A stretch of DNA of 64,000 bases from Tetrapyrgos nigripes. Lineage: Eukaryota > Basidiomycota > Agaricomycetes > Agaricales > Campanellaceae. The stretch spans positions 95,642 to 159,641 of the forward strand of contig JAACJM010000195.1 of assembly GCA_013368315.1 (NCBI GenBank), read 5' to 3'. The position numbers and the translations under genes were made by a program. Below, in pieces: positions 53,501-64,000 of the stretch; the stretch's first letter is position 1; each line of letters opens with the position of its first letter. Under the pieces are notes generated by a model. The model saw only the letters and a program-made list of their open reading frames with translations. It searched no databases and was not told where the DNA came from.

Positions 53501-56447
53501 GAATACCCCACGATATCCTACCACAAGTGCAAGTATATAATCGTCTTCTTTGATGATTACACTTCAGATGCTTGGATACGTTTTCTTAAAGACAAAAAAC
53601 AACCACTGACTGCCACTCGCCAGTTCCTTGCGATGGTAGAAACTCAATATAAGACGAAAGTCGAACAGTGGATGTCTGATATGGGTGGTGAATTCATCAA
53701 AGGCACCTACCGAGAAATGTTACTCGAAAAAGGTGTTAAAATCCTGAACAGTGCACCATACATTCATCAACAGAATGGTCGAGCAGAACGCTTTATACGC
53801 ACTCTAATGGATAAGTCACTGGCAATGATGAAGTTAGCATGTCTACCTGAATCTTGGTGGGAATATGCTGTCCGTCATGGATTGTATGTCTATCGACGTA
53901 CTCCCTTACGACGACACAAATGGATAACTCCATTTGAAATGCTTGAAAAGGAAAAACTGCGTATTGATCATTTACGAGTTTTTGGCTGTGGAGCTTATGT
54001 CTTTAAACCCGAGGAAACTCGAAAGAACAAACTCGCTTCCAAGTCAGAACTCATGACGTATCTTGGTGTAGCACCAGGAGAACGTGGAAATCTTTTCATG
54101 CGTACAAACAATGCAGAATTTACATCCCCGCAAGCCGTGTTTGAGGAAGACTTCTTTCCTCGATGTAAAACTCAATCTCGAAGTTCGAAACAACTTCCTA
54201 TCGAGTCGTCGCAAAACGATGACACTCCTCTACTACAACCAATCCCTGACGATGATGATGAAGATTTTAGTCATCGTCCTCCTCGCATCCCTTCAATAAA
54301 GAGACCTGATCAACTTCGTGATGACGAACCTGAACAGGATCCACCGCCTTCGTCTCCGGATAGTGACTCTGAGCCTAGAAGAACGGTAACACTGCCGCCA
54401 GTGGAGACACCACCTCCTCAGGCACCTCGAAAGCCCAGAGCTCCTAGACAAAGACGGCCACAAACAGAACCAATGCGTCGAAGCGAGCGTACTGGTACTG
54501 TACCCAAACGATACGGAGATAAACACCCTGTAGAAGTTGAACGCGATCTTGAACCTCAAATCGCAGCTGATAAAAGAGCGGAAGCAAAAGCTAAAGCAGA
54601 GAGAGACGCTCGGAGAGAAAACCGACGTCAACAAGCTGCAGAGCAACAGGTTCCCGGACCTAGTTCTGCATCCGGAAGCGCACCCCAGGGGGAGCAGCAA
54701 GCCAAGAGTGATGACTCTGCACGCCCTGAATCAGAAGAAATGGCAGAACCATGCCGTGAAGGGGGAGTATCTATAAATTTCTTGCTTATGCAGGCAATTG
54801 CTCCTGGAGAAATCGATTCCCACTTGCTTATTCAGAAAGTTACTTCGAAGAATGATGGGAATCAACCGAATGTTCGTAACATTCGCGAATGGACATTCAA
54901 AGACATTGCTTGCTTACCTATAGCTGAGCAAGAGGAATGGAAAGTTGCTTGCCGCGAAGAACTAGAGGCTCTTCGCAAGCGCGACACCTATGAATTGGTC
55001 GAAAGACCTAAAGATAGGAAAGTTATCAAAAACCGATGGGTCTTCGACATCAAAACTGATGGTCGTAAAAAGGCAAGACTCGTTGCAAAAGGTTTTTCAC
55101 AGGTCGAAGGCATAGACTTTGATCAAATATATTCGCCTGTTGTTCGATTCGAGACTGTGCGCTTAATCTTCACTTTAGCTGCACTTAAGGGCTGGCACGT
55201 CTCCAGTGTCGATGTCCGATCAGCCTATTTATATGGCTTACTCGATGAAGAAATCTATATGGAACAACCGGAAGCCTTTAAAGTAAAAGGACAAGAGCAT
55301 AAAGTCGTCTGGCTTCTTCGTGCTCTTTACGGACTCAAACAAGCAGGACTTGCATGGTGGAAAAGTCTTGATAAGTCCATGGCGGAACTTGGTTTTAAAC
55401 GAATCATTTCCGACGCCGGAATCTTCATTCACAAACGCTATGACGCCAACAATAATCTTATTGAAAATTCTATCATCATTGCCGTAGTCTATGTGGATGA
55501 CGCTCTATTCTGTGGAGCTAACAAAACCTTAGTCTTACGACTCAAAGGAAACTTTATGAAGAGATGGGAATGTAGGGATCTAGGCGATGCCAAAGAATTC
55601 CTTAGGATGAGAATTACCAGGAAAGGCAGCAAGATCTCTTTAGACCAGTGCGCTTATCTGGATAAAATCCTAGAGACTTATGGAATGCAAAACGCGAAAG
55701 CTTCTGCTACCCCATTACCTGGCAATTATCACCCTCTTCCTCTTCCAGAAGACACTCCTGTCAATTATACTCTTCGTCAAAGTTATCAGGAGATAATCGG
55801 ATCCTTACTCTACTTAATGTTAGGAACACGTCCTGATATCTCCTTTGCTGTCACAAAACTTGCGCAATTTGCTGCAAACCCCTCACAAGAACACTACAAT
55901 AAGGCGAAAGACATTTGCCGTTATCTCGTTGGCACTAGAAAATATGCTCTTGTGTACAACGGTCGAGGGGGAGAAGGCTTATCAGCCTATACAGACTCCG
56001 ATTGGGGATCAGATCCTGGAACTCGCAAATCTCAAACTGGCTTCTTTCTCCAATTAGCCCAAGCACCATTTAGCTGGACGTCTAGACAACCAAAAAACAG
56101 TTGCCCTATCTTTGACTGAAGCTGAATACATGGCGCTTAGTGACTGCAGTCGACAAGTATGTTGGTTCAAGACTCTTCTCAGTGAAATCGAATATCCTCT
56201 TCACGCTATTCCAATTTACGGTGACAATCAGGGATCAATTTTTATTGCATCAAACCCTGTCACAGATAAGCAAACCAAGCACATTGATATTCGATATCAT
56301 TTTGTTCGAGAAAAAGTCATCGACGAGACAGTCAAGTTATTCTTCATTGAAGGAAGCAATAACCCTGCAGATCTACTCACTAAAGCTTTAGATCAAGTAA
56401 AGTTTGAGAAGTTCAGGAAACAATTAGGACTTCAGTTTTATAATTGA
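50549..56447 (+). CDS. copia gag-pol polyprotein with one frameshift
   Basis: The main frame runs 50549-56119 (1,856 codons); the RNase H end continues one frame over to 56447. Order: UBN2/copia gag (residues 1-230); a basic Gly-rich patch (KGKGKAHFRRGGRAGKF) with no CCHC knuckle; a long Ser/Pro-rich insert (330-740); protease LLDSGASAHF near 790; pre-integrase HRHIGHPS..CKGCLEG; integrase Asp in HTDLHEY, Asp in MSDMGGEF and Glu in NGRAERF; reverse transcriptase NRWVFDIK..KARLVAKGFSQ and YVDDALF; RNase H with YTDSDWG and ending LTKALDQ. The frame is lost in SWTSRQPK because CCAAAAAACAG has one A too many; with one fewer A, TVALSLTEAEYMAL follows. This is either a sequence error or a single inactivating change. 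One-ORF layout as in plant and fungal copia. Confidence 0.9.
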
Positions 56448-56547
56448 AGAAAGTCCTATAAAATTGCATCGATCCCTTCATTTCCATGGCTGCTTACAGC
56501 GCCTACCTATGCTTACGCGCACTACCATGCAGCTTAGCAAGGGGGAG

Positions 56548-56916
56548 TGTTGAATTGGCGCATTTAGTCGCAGCCATCAACGACATCTATGTAGAACAAT
56601 AGTAGTAGTTATAAATAGAACAATAAGATTATATAGACAATAAGTGTAGTACGACAATAGTGTACGAAACCAGCATTGTTCTATCAAGTACAATAGAATC
56701 TTATTGTTACTCTAGTATTAGTTTACATGTATTTGTACCTCCTCAAAGGTATATAAGGACTCGTAGATAGTCCTCCAAATAACAAGTTTCATACTTAACC
56801 CACATCGCTCTAACAAGCCTCTAACAAGCCTAACAAGCTATCTCTTATCCCCAGGTAAGTTGCGTAGTTGCCACTGCGTTTAGTAGTGTACAGGACCATA
56901 CCATGCCTGCTTAACA
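56548..56916 (+). repeat. copia element 3' LTR (369 bp)
   Basis: TGTTGAATTGG..CTTAACA, aligned end to end with 49864-50231. It is preceded by the polypurine tract. Confidence 0.9.
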
Positions 56917-57876
56917 ATAACTCACTGAAACTCTGGAAATATAGTAAGGAATGAGCGAATAGACTCGAAATACACCATGGTCAGAAAGAGGAGACAAGTT
57001 TGCCATTAAGTTTGTTCGTTCCTAGACCTATAGTATTCTAGACCATTCTGACCAGTGAGATTAATGCCAAGGGTAAGAGTATGTTGGTTGGACCTGGTGG
57101 GAATGAAGGAAGGGGAGTGTGCTCGAGGTGAGAGAGGGAGTAGTACTAGTACTTACGTGTGTCAATTGCGTCCTCCGAGTCTCTGGCTCCTCAAACGATT
57201 AAGTCTACAGCTACGCGTCTATGCAAACCACTACCATTCCCACTAACATGCTCTCACTTCCCTTCTCATCCGTACCAAACCCGCACTGCAGTTAAGATTG
57301 AGGATTGAGTATATGAGACACAAGGCGTCAGCAAGGTGTAAGATAAGTGAGAATGCGAAGAGGAGTCACCTTCGATGACCAGAATCTACAACCTCACTCT
57401 TCATTCTTTCGAAATGAAAACGACCATTGATATTGCTGCATTTTGTGGCGTTTGTGGCACCGCCTGATCAGTTCGGTTGGGTTTACTCAGGCTCCCTCTC
57501 TGACGCAAGACAATGCATTCCTACTACTGAATATATGTCAAAAACTGGAACTATTCGACAACGCACCCATCTAACATGAACTCACAGCCCAGCTCTCAGG
57601 CAGGATTGCCCTCCAAACTGCCTATCGAGCACTGCAATACGAGGGTACATCCGAAGACTCAGACTTCTTCAACAGACTGTCCAAAGAGCAAAATCCACCG
57701 CGAACAACACGTCCTGAAGCGGTATCCAACTCCCACAGAGATGTTTGCCTCATGTCCTTCAGCCAAATGAGCCTTGAGCCCATTTGGGCAGCGATTGCCG
57801 TGCACTATTACGATGATGATGGGGGGGTATGGGAGAGCAGCGCCGCGGATGCCCAAAACAAACTCGGTAACATTAC
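56917..57876. other. no gene seen
   Basis: Unique sequence right of the copia element. Short open stretches lack motifs or conserved splice signals. Confidence 0.35.
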
Positions 57877-58030
57877 GAGGCCTCTTAAAGGCCGAGTTTT
57901 AACTTTTAACTTAGGTGGAGACCCCGTGACTTTTCGAATTGAGTTGCAAAATTTACCACGGCTTCAATCTCCCACTCCTTTTCATTACTGGGGTAAAAAG
58001 CCATCGCTTCGCGTGGCAAGCTACGAGGCC
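57877..58030 (+). repeat. SINE-like tRNA-derived repeat plus hairpin, copy a
   Basis: Starts GAGGCCTCTTAAAGGCCGAG, passes a tRNA-like segment with a degenerate B box (CGGCTTCAATCTCCCA), and ends with the inverse hairpin word GCCATCGCTTCGCGTGGC followed by GAGGCC. A plus-strand open frame across this region (57752-58231) is an accident of the repeat. Confidence 0.55.
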
Positions 58031-58291
58031 TGTTTAATAAAGCCAAAATTTTACTCCTATATTGACTACGCTGCAGCTGCTGAGAGAAAGAGAGCTAAAA
58101 CAACAAAAGAGGATTTGAAGACAAGAATTACGAGGTTTGTACTCGATGCGAATGCAAGCTTGAGGAGTGGAGGAATAGGGCGGTGGACATTGTCGACGCT
58201 GGCAGTGAAAACGAGAGAGTCGACACGCTGACAGCTGGCATGACGTTTGCATGACGTTGTGGTTGTCGACAGAAAGGCCTCGTGTTGATCT

Positions 58292-58474
58292 GAGGAAGCC
58301 GTGAACAACGTCATGGGTCTTTGATGGGTCTTGACCGTGATTCCAGATGAGCGCCTAATGAGCGCCAACGAACAGGGGTGGGAGTTTGAACCCGTGGAAA
58401 AGATCTGGGAGGTCGCTACGACATAAATTAACTGGGGTAAAGTGCCATCGCTTCGCGTGGCAAGCTACGAGGCC
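58292..58474 (-). repeat. SINE-like repeat, copy b
   Basis: On the minus strand it carries GGGTTCAAACTCCCACCCCT (B-box like) 58370-58400. At its right edge is GCCATCGCTTCGCGTGGC. The segment starting GAGGAAGCCGTGAACAACGTC at 58292 is repeated at 58555. Confidence 0.6.
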
Positions 58475-58554
58475 CTCAGATTGGGGGAGGAAGCAAGGAG
58501 GAAGACAAGGAGCACCCTGATGCTGCCTACGCTGCCTTGGTTATGCATTTGTCC

Positions 58555-58695
58555 GAGGAAGCCGTGAACAACGTCATGATGGTCTCGACCGTGATTCCAC
58601 ATGAGCGCTTGCCGAGCGCCAACAAATAGGGGTGGGAGTTTGAACCCGTGGAAAAGTTTTCGAGGTCGACCTAAGCTAACTCAGCCTAAAGGCCT
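58555..58695 (-). repeat. SINE-like repeat, copy c (best preserved)
   Basis: On the minus strand: GAGGCCTTTAGGCTGAG, then A-box-like TAGCTTAGGTCG, about 20 bases, then B-box-like GGTTCAAACTCC. This is the spacing of a tRNA gene, followed by a non-tRNA body. It is a direct repeat of 58292 with a 263-bp period. Confidence 0.6.
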
Positions 58696-59043
58696 CGTAA
58701 CCGGTATCTACTGCCAACCGAAGTGTCTAGGCTCAGTCTGGACTCCAAGGACTAATGACGTCAACAACCATGATGTCATGCCAGCGTGTCGACTCGCTTT
58801 TACCAGGTATGACGCACATTTAGCTGACTAGATCCTAGGCTGAGAACTATGGACCGAGGTCCATAGCTCTCCAAGGTTCCTCAGTTCGGCTTTGGTTTGT
58901 AACTCGGCTTGGGACGGCCACTTTCCAAATTGAGCATGTACATAATCTGGCGGTCGTATAGTAACGCGTGTCAGGGAACATACAGATCAGTAGCATATCT
59001 TTATTCACAAAAAATATATCTCGTTGTGTATAGTATGTAGGCT

Positions 59044-60076
59044 CTAGCTATATACAACCTTTAGCATCTTTATCCTGTGCAACCTATCTTCCGCCAGCTC
59101 AAAACACCTTCTCGTCTCATCCCAAATTCCTCCTTGCACAAGTTTGATGAGGCCAGGGGCAGTGGTGGATATTCTTGCTGGTACCACACTGTATCGATGT
59201 GTAGCACAGGAAGATGTTGCGTGTTGGCTCAAGAAAAGTCAGCCAAGTTGTAAAGAGGGGAAAGGGAGAAGAACAAACAACGAACAATGAATTAAAATAT
59301 GTACCACACCATGACCATTACGTCTTGCACACATCCATAGTCCAGGTTTTCCAGGTATGAGTCTGATGAGAGGAAGGCCATCAGAGGTGAAAAAGTCAGT
59401 ATGGAAGCCCAAGCGAAAGAAAAAGGAAGCGACTCGAAGAAAGGACCTGGAAGAGAGAAACAAAACTGAGCAGAAATGAAAAGAACACTCACAAACCCTA
59501 TAATCCCCCTCAGTCTCTATTGATGATCCACTCCCCCTAGCAGTCCTGCATCTACAATGTGTTTAGGTCCCTTTAAAGAGTCCCAACAAACCTATTAGGG
59601 CATGTAAATGGGACGACGTTCCTCTGCTCCCCTTCGCTTTGCCTGACTCATTCCTGACCCATTACATCACTGCATCTAGACCAGTCTTAAGGCCACTCGA
59701 TCCATCGTTAACCCTATCTGGTGCTCCTTCACCCATTTCATTAACTCCCCTTGTCCAGGATTACTTCCCCCAAACATGACCATTTTAGCAGGCAAGGGAT
59801 GGCGAGGGCTGATTGAAAAGAGAGCATTGTTTGGTATGAGGGTGCTATAGATGTTCTGAAGGAATTTGGAACCAGCAGGTGGAGGTATGAGTTACAGAGG
59901 TATGAGATGCGGAGTAGAACGCACCATAAAAGTTGATGGCGATGTATGGCCAAGTAGCTGTAAACGAGGTGGTTTTTTCTATGAGAGAAGTTATATACAC
60001 ATGTGGCTGTCCATCGTTGTCCTTCATGGACACAGAAGAGTAGCGGGGATGCCCAAGGGACGCGCTGGCGGCTCAA
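59044..60076 (-). pseudogene. coding-like minus-strand fragments, unrecognised
   Basis: Fragments read as protein in several frames: QPHVYITSLIEKTTSFTA, then NIYSTLIPNNALFSI..KMVMFGGSNPGQGELMKWVKEHQIGL, then FFTSDGLPLIRLIPGKP, then SSCATHRYSVVPARIST. GT..AG borders exist between them, but at least one join (near 59850-59925) puts a stop in frame. The GGxNPGQGELMKWVKEH stretch vaguely recalls the end of a medium-chain oxidoreductase, not enough for a call. Probably a dead or mis-split gene. Confidence 0.3.
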
Positions 60077-60239
60077 CGATGATGACGCGTCGTCGAATCA
60101 CCGTCGAATTACCGTCGAATTACCGTCGAACAGTAGATTCTCACGCGTTTCCTGTGTGCTTAGCGCGCCATCTCGAGCTTTGCTTCGACTCATGTTGTAT
60201 CTACAGGCGTTTTAAACCTCGGAGAAGTTCGGGATAGGT

Positions 60240-61382
60240 CTAAAATATGGATGAGCACTGCATGAATTTTTCTTGTCGCTATTGTTTGAGTGATGTGCAA
60301 TATACTTGCGAGTTAATCCAAAATGGTCATGAAATGGTCAATTGGGGACATTCGTCTTGTATTAGAGGTATGATGTAGTGGTCTTAAAATCACCAAAAAA
60401 TAGAGAAATGTTGTGAGTGACATAGAAAAGAGTAATTATAAAGTATCCAACTATATTATAGCCATCTAAAATCGGCAGAGCCTTAAAAGCACTTTGGGAT
60501 GCAAAAAACTGCAAAAAAGCAATCATCCAAAGACTCGAACGCATACATCGCTTGCTAGATCCCCCTGCATATATTGACACTTTGCACTAAGACCTAAAAC
60601 TGAATCCATATACATGTAAAATTCTTATTTTGGAGCTCTGGGTGTGATCTAAATGGTTCATTCAAGTCAGAAAGTATCATATGACATATACTGAATGATT
60701 GTTGAATTAACATCGAACTACACATGCAGCAACTTGGCGCCATTTCTTGTTGGCCAGAAAGCAATCTCAAATTGATTTGATGTGTAACTCATATGTCTAC
60801 CATTGACTGGTACAGATCATACACGCCCGAGAATTTACAATGATGGTCACTTTTTCAGCCACAATTGCTGCTGATCCAGTGCAAATTGACATTTGATACC
60901 CAAAATCCCTGGCCAATGAATGATGGCACTGTTCCTCGACTTATGAGCATTCTCCATGACCGTGAATTAATCAGTAATTGTACTTAGGTGCACAACAAAT
61001 TGGGGGATTCAAGGCACTGAGCCCATCCAAGCAAAGTAATGCTACATTAAAGGGCTCTATCAACACATTGGGCATTATGTAGGATGCAGCACACCACAGA
61101 TGCACCCATGTGTATCTATTTAGGAGAATAGGCAATGATGGCGCATGGAGCAAAGAAGGGACCATGCCCGACCCGACCCCGATTGCCATGGGAACCAATG
61201 CTCGCGCTGATAAATCCGAGTTAAGACTCTCTCTCCTTGAGGGTACCCTGATATCTTCGCAGCCAAATCCGTTTTCGCTGGGTACGACGATAGCCCCTTG
61301 ATGGGCCCAATAATGTATGGGCAGGTGCCCACTGCCCAAGCAGGGCGGAAATATTCCCAGAGCGTGGTCCCTGCCCACAGCA
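60240..61382. other. AT-rich spacer without gene
   Basis: No splice-consistent coding, RNA gene or repeat structure was found between 60240 and 61000. The part 61110-61380 has overlapping open stretches on both strands without motifs. Confidence 0.35.
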
Positions 61383-61758
61383 CCCTTTTGGCAAACCCAA
61401 CAGCAACCTCAGTTTCACATATGTACCATTACTTACAGATGTACTAATGTAATTTGTTTAATAGTAGGGCAATATATATAGCAGCAATGGCGGCCGCGCA
61501 AGGAGGGTGGAAATAGTCCCACGCACGGATTAGCCCAAGCCCAAGCGCTTTCCAAATAACCAGACAAGCATCCTTTTGGCAGACCCAACAGCAACCTCAG
61601 TTAAGCTCATGTACCAGTACTTACTGATGTACTAATGCAATTTGTGGTATAATACAGTAGTGGGGCAATATATAGCAGCAATGGTGGGCGCAGGGAGGGC
61701 GGGAATGTTCCCACGAACAGAACAGCCTGAGCCCAAGCGTTTTCCGAATAACCCGAGC
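61383..61758 (+). repeat. two-copy tandem repeat, period 188
   Basis: CCTTTTGGCARACCCAACAG starts at 61383 and again at 61571. Both units continue through CAACCTCAGTT, GATGTACTAATG, GGCAATATATA and GCAGCAATGG to a GGGAGGG..TCCCACG end. The units differ by small indels. Confidence 0.8.
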
Positions 61759-62077
61759 TAACCCAGGAATTTCCGAAAAATCCGATGGCAGCCTGGTGCC
61801 GAGCTACGCCTAGGATGGCATTCTCTGAGAGAGAACATGCTGGGTCCATAAGCTACAGCTGAAAAGGGCAGGTCGCTTTGTAAGCCGCTCTAATCACGTG
61901 TGGCCAAGGTTCAACCGTCGCTTTTTATAAAGGAGGTTCTAAGGTTACAACCACGATATTTTATAAATAAAAAAAAACTGTGTCACAGCCTGCCATCTCC
62001 ACTTGCAGCAGCGACAACAACAGCAAGTGGGCTGTTAATGTTGCTATCCGATACTTCAAGCAAGGGCCAAGGGGTGA

Positions 62078-62156
62078 CCGGAATTTGAACCCGTTATATT
62101 GGGTCAAAATTTTTTTTAAGCCGACTGACATGCTGACTAAGCTACTATATATGGAA
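62078..62156 (-). repeat. degenerate tRNA-like sequence
   Basis: On the minus strand TAGCTTAGTCAGCATG (A box) is followed by an A/T-expanded anticodon arm (CTTAAAAAAAATTTTG) and GGGTTCAAATTCC (B box). Stem pairing is poor, so this is a tRNA pseudogene or SINE head, not a working tRNA. Confidence 0.5.
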
Positions 62157-62360
62157 GGTCGGTCGCGCAGGTGTACGCGTCATCCTTTCTCTGCATCACC
62201 AGTGTACAGTATCATCATGTATGAGAGTGTTTTATTCACTCACCTTTCTTCTATAGCACCTATTATTCGCCCCACTTTCCCTTCAAGAAGTGTAAACTCG
62301 ACTCCGTTCTTCGTCAAATACACAAAGACACAGTATAGTACCCTCATGCCTTCAAACATA

Positions 62361-62543
62361 TCAGCAATAGTACATTGCTTTCCAGTCTTCCCTCTTTTTC
62401 CGAGCCTCTTGACAAGCCCGTCGCCCTTGGTGTGTTTTTAGAATTGCTGAAACATCCTTCAACGCTCCAGGGTTAACCGCTGTTCCACATTCTGGGCAAA
62501 CAGGCCAGCCGCTGGTGCTAGCCTTGTAGCTATGTGAGTGCAA
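62361..62543 (-). other. short zinc-finger-like coding fragment
   Basis: About 60 codons with CPECGTAVNPG, then ILKTHQGRRACQ, giving CxxC..HxxxxxC spacing like a degenerate transposon-type zinc finger, and a basic tail EARKKREDW. A GT donor-like sequence flanks it upstream at about 62570. It could be one exon of a lost transposon gene. Confidence 0.3.
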
Positions 62544-62898
62544 TATTTATTGATACCAGTGCTTACTACTCACCTCAGGGGCCATTGCAGCAGCACTCAG
62601 AAGGATAAGCTGGTGTTGGAGCAGGTCGTCGTGAGTCAGTAGGTATTTGATTTTTAGTTGTAATACTGCATGACAAATGTGTATCTACTTTATACTGTAA
62701 CTCTGAGGTCTACAGTGCACAGACTAGTTCCAGAAGCCAGTGAAAGTGTTTTGAGGCAGTTTTGAGTGATTGGGAGTGGTACGGACCCGTGAAACTCTAG
62801 CAGAAAAAGATGATATGTTTTTTTTTTTAAGACCCAGACTGAGACACCGACCGACCAACCCTATGTAACAGGTTCATGGCCCGGTCACCCCTTGCAAG

Positions 62899-63060
62899 GG
62901 GCCTCATAATTTGCCATGCGAAGCAGTGGCCCCTTACCCCCAGTGATTGTTGTGGTTATGAGGCCTCTTAAAGGCTGAGTTAACTTATGTCAACATCGAA
63001 AATTTTACCATGACCTCAAAACTCCCACCCCTTTTTGTTGCCACAGCCGGTCTTTTGCCC
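62899..63060 (+). repeat. hairpin word and SINE-like repeat, copy d
   Basis: GGCCTCATAATTTGCCATGCGAAGC at 62899-62925 is followed by GAGGCCTCTTAAAGGCTGAG at 62960 and a tRNA-like stretch ending CTCAAAACTCCCACCCC. It is the same orientation as copy a. Confidence 0.55.
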
Positions 63061-63207
63061 TTCCCGACAATCGGAATGTCCAGACTCAGAGCCAAGGACT
63101 GTTGATGTCAATAACCACAATGTCATGCTAGTGTGTCAAATCAGTCTGCTTAACACCCTTCTTCTCTCTCACTTTCCTGCATAACCTGAGTTAGACTACG
63201 TGAAAGG

Positions 63208-63250
63208 GCCTCATAATTTGCCACGCGAAGCGATGGCCTTTGCCCCAGTA
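63208..63250 (+). repeat. isolated hairpin word, copy e
   Basis: GGCCTCATAATTTGCC followed by ACGCGAAGCGATGGC, nearly identical to the inverse of 57998-58030. It abuts the 5' end of the membrane-protein exons. Confidence 0.6.
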
Positions 63251-63269
63251 AGTGTTTGACATCAAAGGA

Positions 63270-63820
63270 ATTGAATGCAGTGCTGACCTGGACAATCTTT
63301 GAGGCTGGCATCATCCTCGCATCTGCCACTGCCCTCTCATCAACAGATCCTCCTTGGCCTGATATATTCAACTACACAATTTGGGGACCGTACATGTGCA
63401 TTTTGGGTTCCATAAGCTTGCTTGTGGGTGGCATCATTGTTGGATCTGCCATCTTTCTCTTCCTGGGCCACGTCCAGCCAGAGCATGCACGAGAGGTATG
63501 CTCCTTGAAGCATGTCTCTCCCATTTACTGCGTCCAATCAATTTGAATGAACGTTGAACACGAGGAGCAGGAAATGTACACAGACAGATCTCAGGTGTGG
63601 ATGACCCTCTTAATATGCTCTTTCCCTTCTTCAGCATTGGTATCGGTATGCTCTTGTTAGCTTTTGGTATGCACATTTCTCTCTCCCTGGAAGACTTATG
63701 AAAAAACATGTGATAGGCATCCTCAGTGGGATATGGTGTGCACAAGACACTGCTGTACAAATTTTGTGTGCCCTATTTCTTGTCAACCCCTTTTTGTCAA
63801 GGGGGTGGCTATGTAGGTAG
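63270..63820 (+). CDS. multipass membrane protein, 3' part
   Basis: Three exons on the plus strand join in frame: about 63270-63495, about 63584-63666 and about 63715-63820 (stop TAG 63818-63820). They encode LTWTIFEAGIILASATALSS, WPDIFNYTIWGPYMCIL, then SISLLVGGIIVGSAIFLFLG, FPFFSIGIGMLLLAFG and an amphipathic end (AVQILCALFLVNPFLS), so four hydrophobic segments. I have the impression of a common Agaricomycete transmembrane protein, without known function. The 5' end is missing: the hairpin repeat at 63208-63250 lies directly in front, so the gene is truncated or its first exons lie further left beyond the repeat. Confidence 0.5.
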
Positions 63821-64000
63821 GGTTCCTTGCAGAGCCCTTAAATTTTTTTTTGACCGACCCATCAGACATCAGTAAGTGCCCTGACAATGGTCAATCTGGC
63901 AAGCTGTTGAGGTCAAAAATGTTGATAGATGCTCTAAATAAAGCCCATCGCTGAAAAGCCAGTGGTGGGCTTTCCTAGATTTTCAAAGGACATAAACCAG
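63821..64000. other. right edge, no gene seen
   Basis: 3' flank of the membrane-protein exons, with a poly-T tract at 63843-63851. Nothing else is recognised. Confidence 0.3.

Larger units (their letters stand above)
49864..56916 (+). mobile_element. Ty1/copia LTR retrotransposon, nearly complete
   Basis: 7,053 bp with LTRs at 49864-50231 and 56548-56916, a primer-binding site, a long gag-pol gene and a polypurine tract (AGCAAGGGGGAG) right before the 3' LTR. No 5-bp target duplication is evident (GTCAG left, ATAAC right), which may mean recombination between elements or later deletion. It is inserted at the 5' end of the coiled-coil gene. Confidence 0.9.

Noticed and set aside
57752..58231. 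159-codon plus-strand open frame
   Set aside because: It runs through the SINE-like repeat and hairpin word, and its residues mirror those repeats; no independent coding evidence.
62078..62156. functional tRNA gene on the minus strand
   Set aside because: A and B boxes are recognisable, but acceptor and T stems do not pair and the anticodon arm is expanded by an A-run.
61900..62441. copia RNase H remnant (SDNNSKWAVNVAIRYF..)
   Set aside because: The resemblance to a DN..KAL ending is weak and the same DNA is better explained by the tRNA-like sequence.
1..64000. CRISPR arrays, operons and bacterial-type signals
   Set aside because: The spliceosomal introns and gene families show a fungal nuclear genome; no regular spaced repeats of CRISPR type were found.

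Overview
The window looks like repeat-rich accessory DNA of an Agaricomycete (mushroom-type basidiomycete) nuclear genome. The evidence is genes split by many 45-70 bp GT-AG introns, HET-domain genes, a lineage-type alpha-kinase, a fungal Helitron, Ty1/copia elements and many decayed gene copies. All calls come from reading the sequence; no database search was run.

Layout. (1) 185-8760: a minus-strand host gene is split by a 6.47 kb DNA transposon (1761-8229) with long inverted ends and a 7-bp target duplication (GGTTGCA). Deleting the element and one target copy rejoins the host frame. The transposon carries three intact-looking multi-exon genes: a DDE transposase (450 aa), a complete alpha-type protein kinase (598 aa) with a Cys-rich N-terminus, and a 125-aa Cys-rich protein that looks like a stand-alone copy of that N-terminus. 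(2) 9316-10670: a 1.36 kb non-autonomous inverted-repeat element, also with a 7-bp duplication (CGTTATC). (3) 11181-13896: a many-exon low-complexity gene with tandemly duplicated exon-intron units and an in-frame stop. (4) 15209-22849: a giant Helitron Rep/helicase reading frame with an N-terminal 13-residue repeat and a C-terminal cysteine-protease-like domain. (5) 22.9-32.2 kb: decayed sequence around one clean metabolic gene, a secreted epoxide-hydrolase-type alpha/beta hydrolase (26910-28247).

(6) 32.5-48.6 kb: a direct segmental duplication of about 7.2-7.6 kb. Each copy holds a HET-domain gene (680 and 675 aa) and a neighbouring Gly/Met-rich gene. A broken copy of the ATP synthase subunit g gene lies between the copies, and a decayed copia element lies inside copy 1. 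(7) 49864-56916: a nearly complete copia retrotransposon with about 97% identical LTRs and one frameshift in an A-run. (8) 57-64 kb: tRNA-derived SINE-like repeats, a dispersed hairpin motif also found just behind the Helitron gene, tandem repeats, and the 3' part of a multipass membrane-protein gene at the right edge.

The most interesting unit is the alpha-kinase-bearing transposon: kinase and transposase diverge from one 510-bp intergenic region, and the Cys-rich module occurs both fused to the kinase and free.
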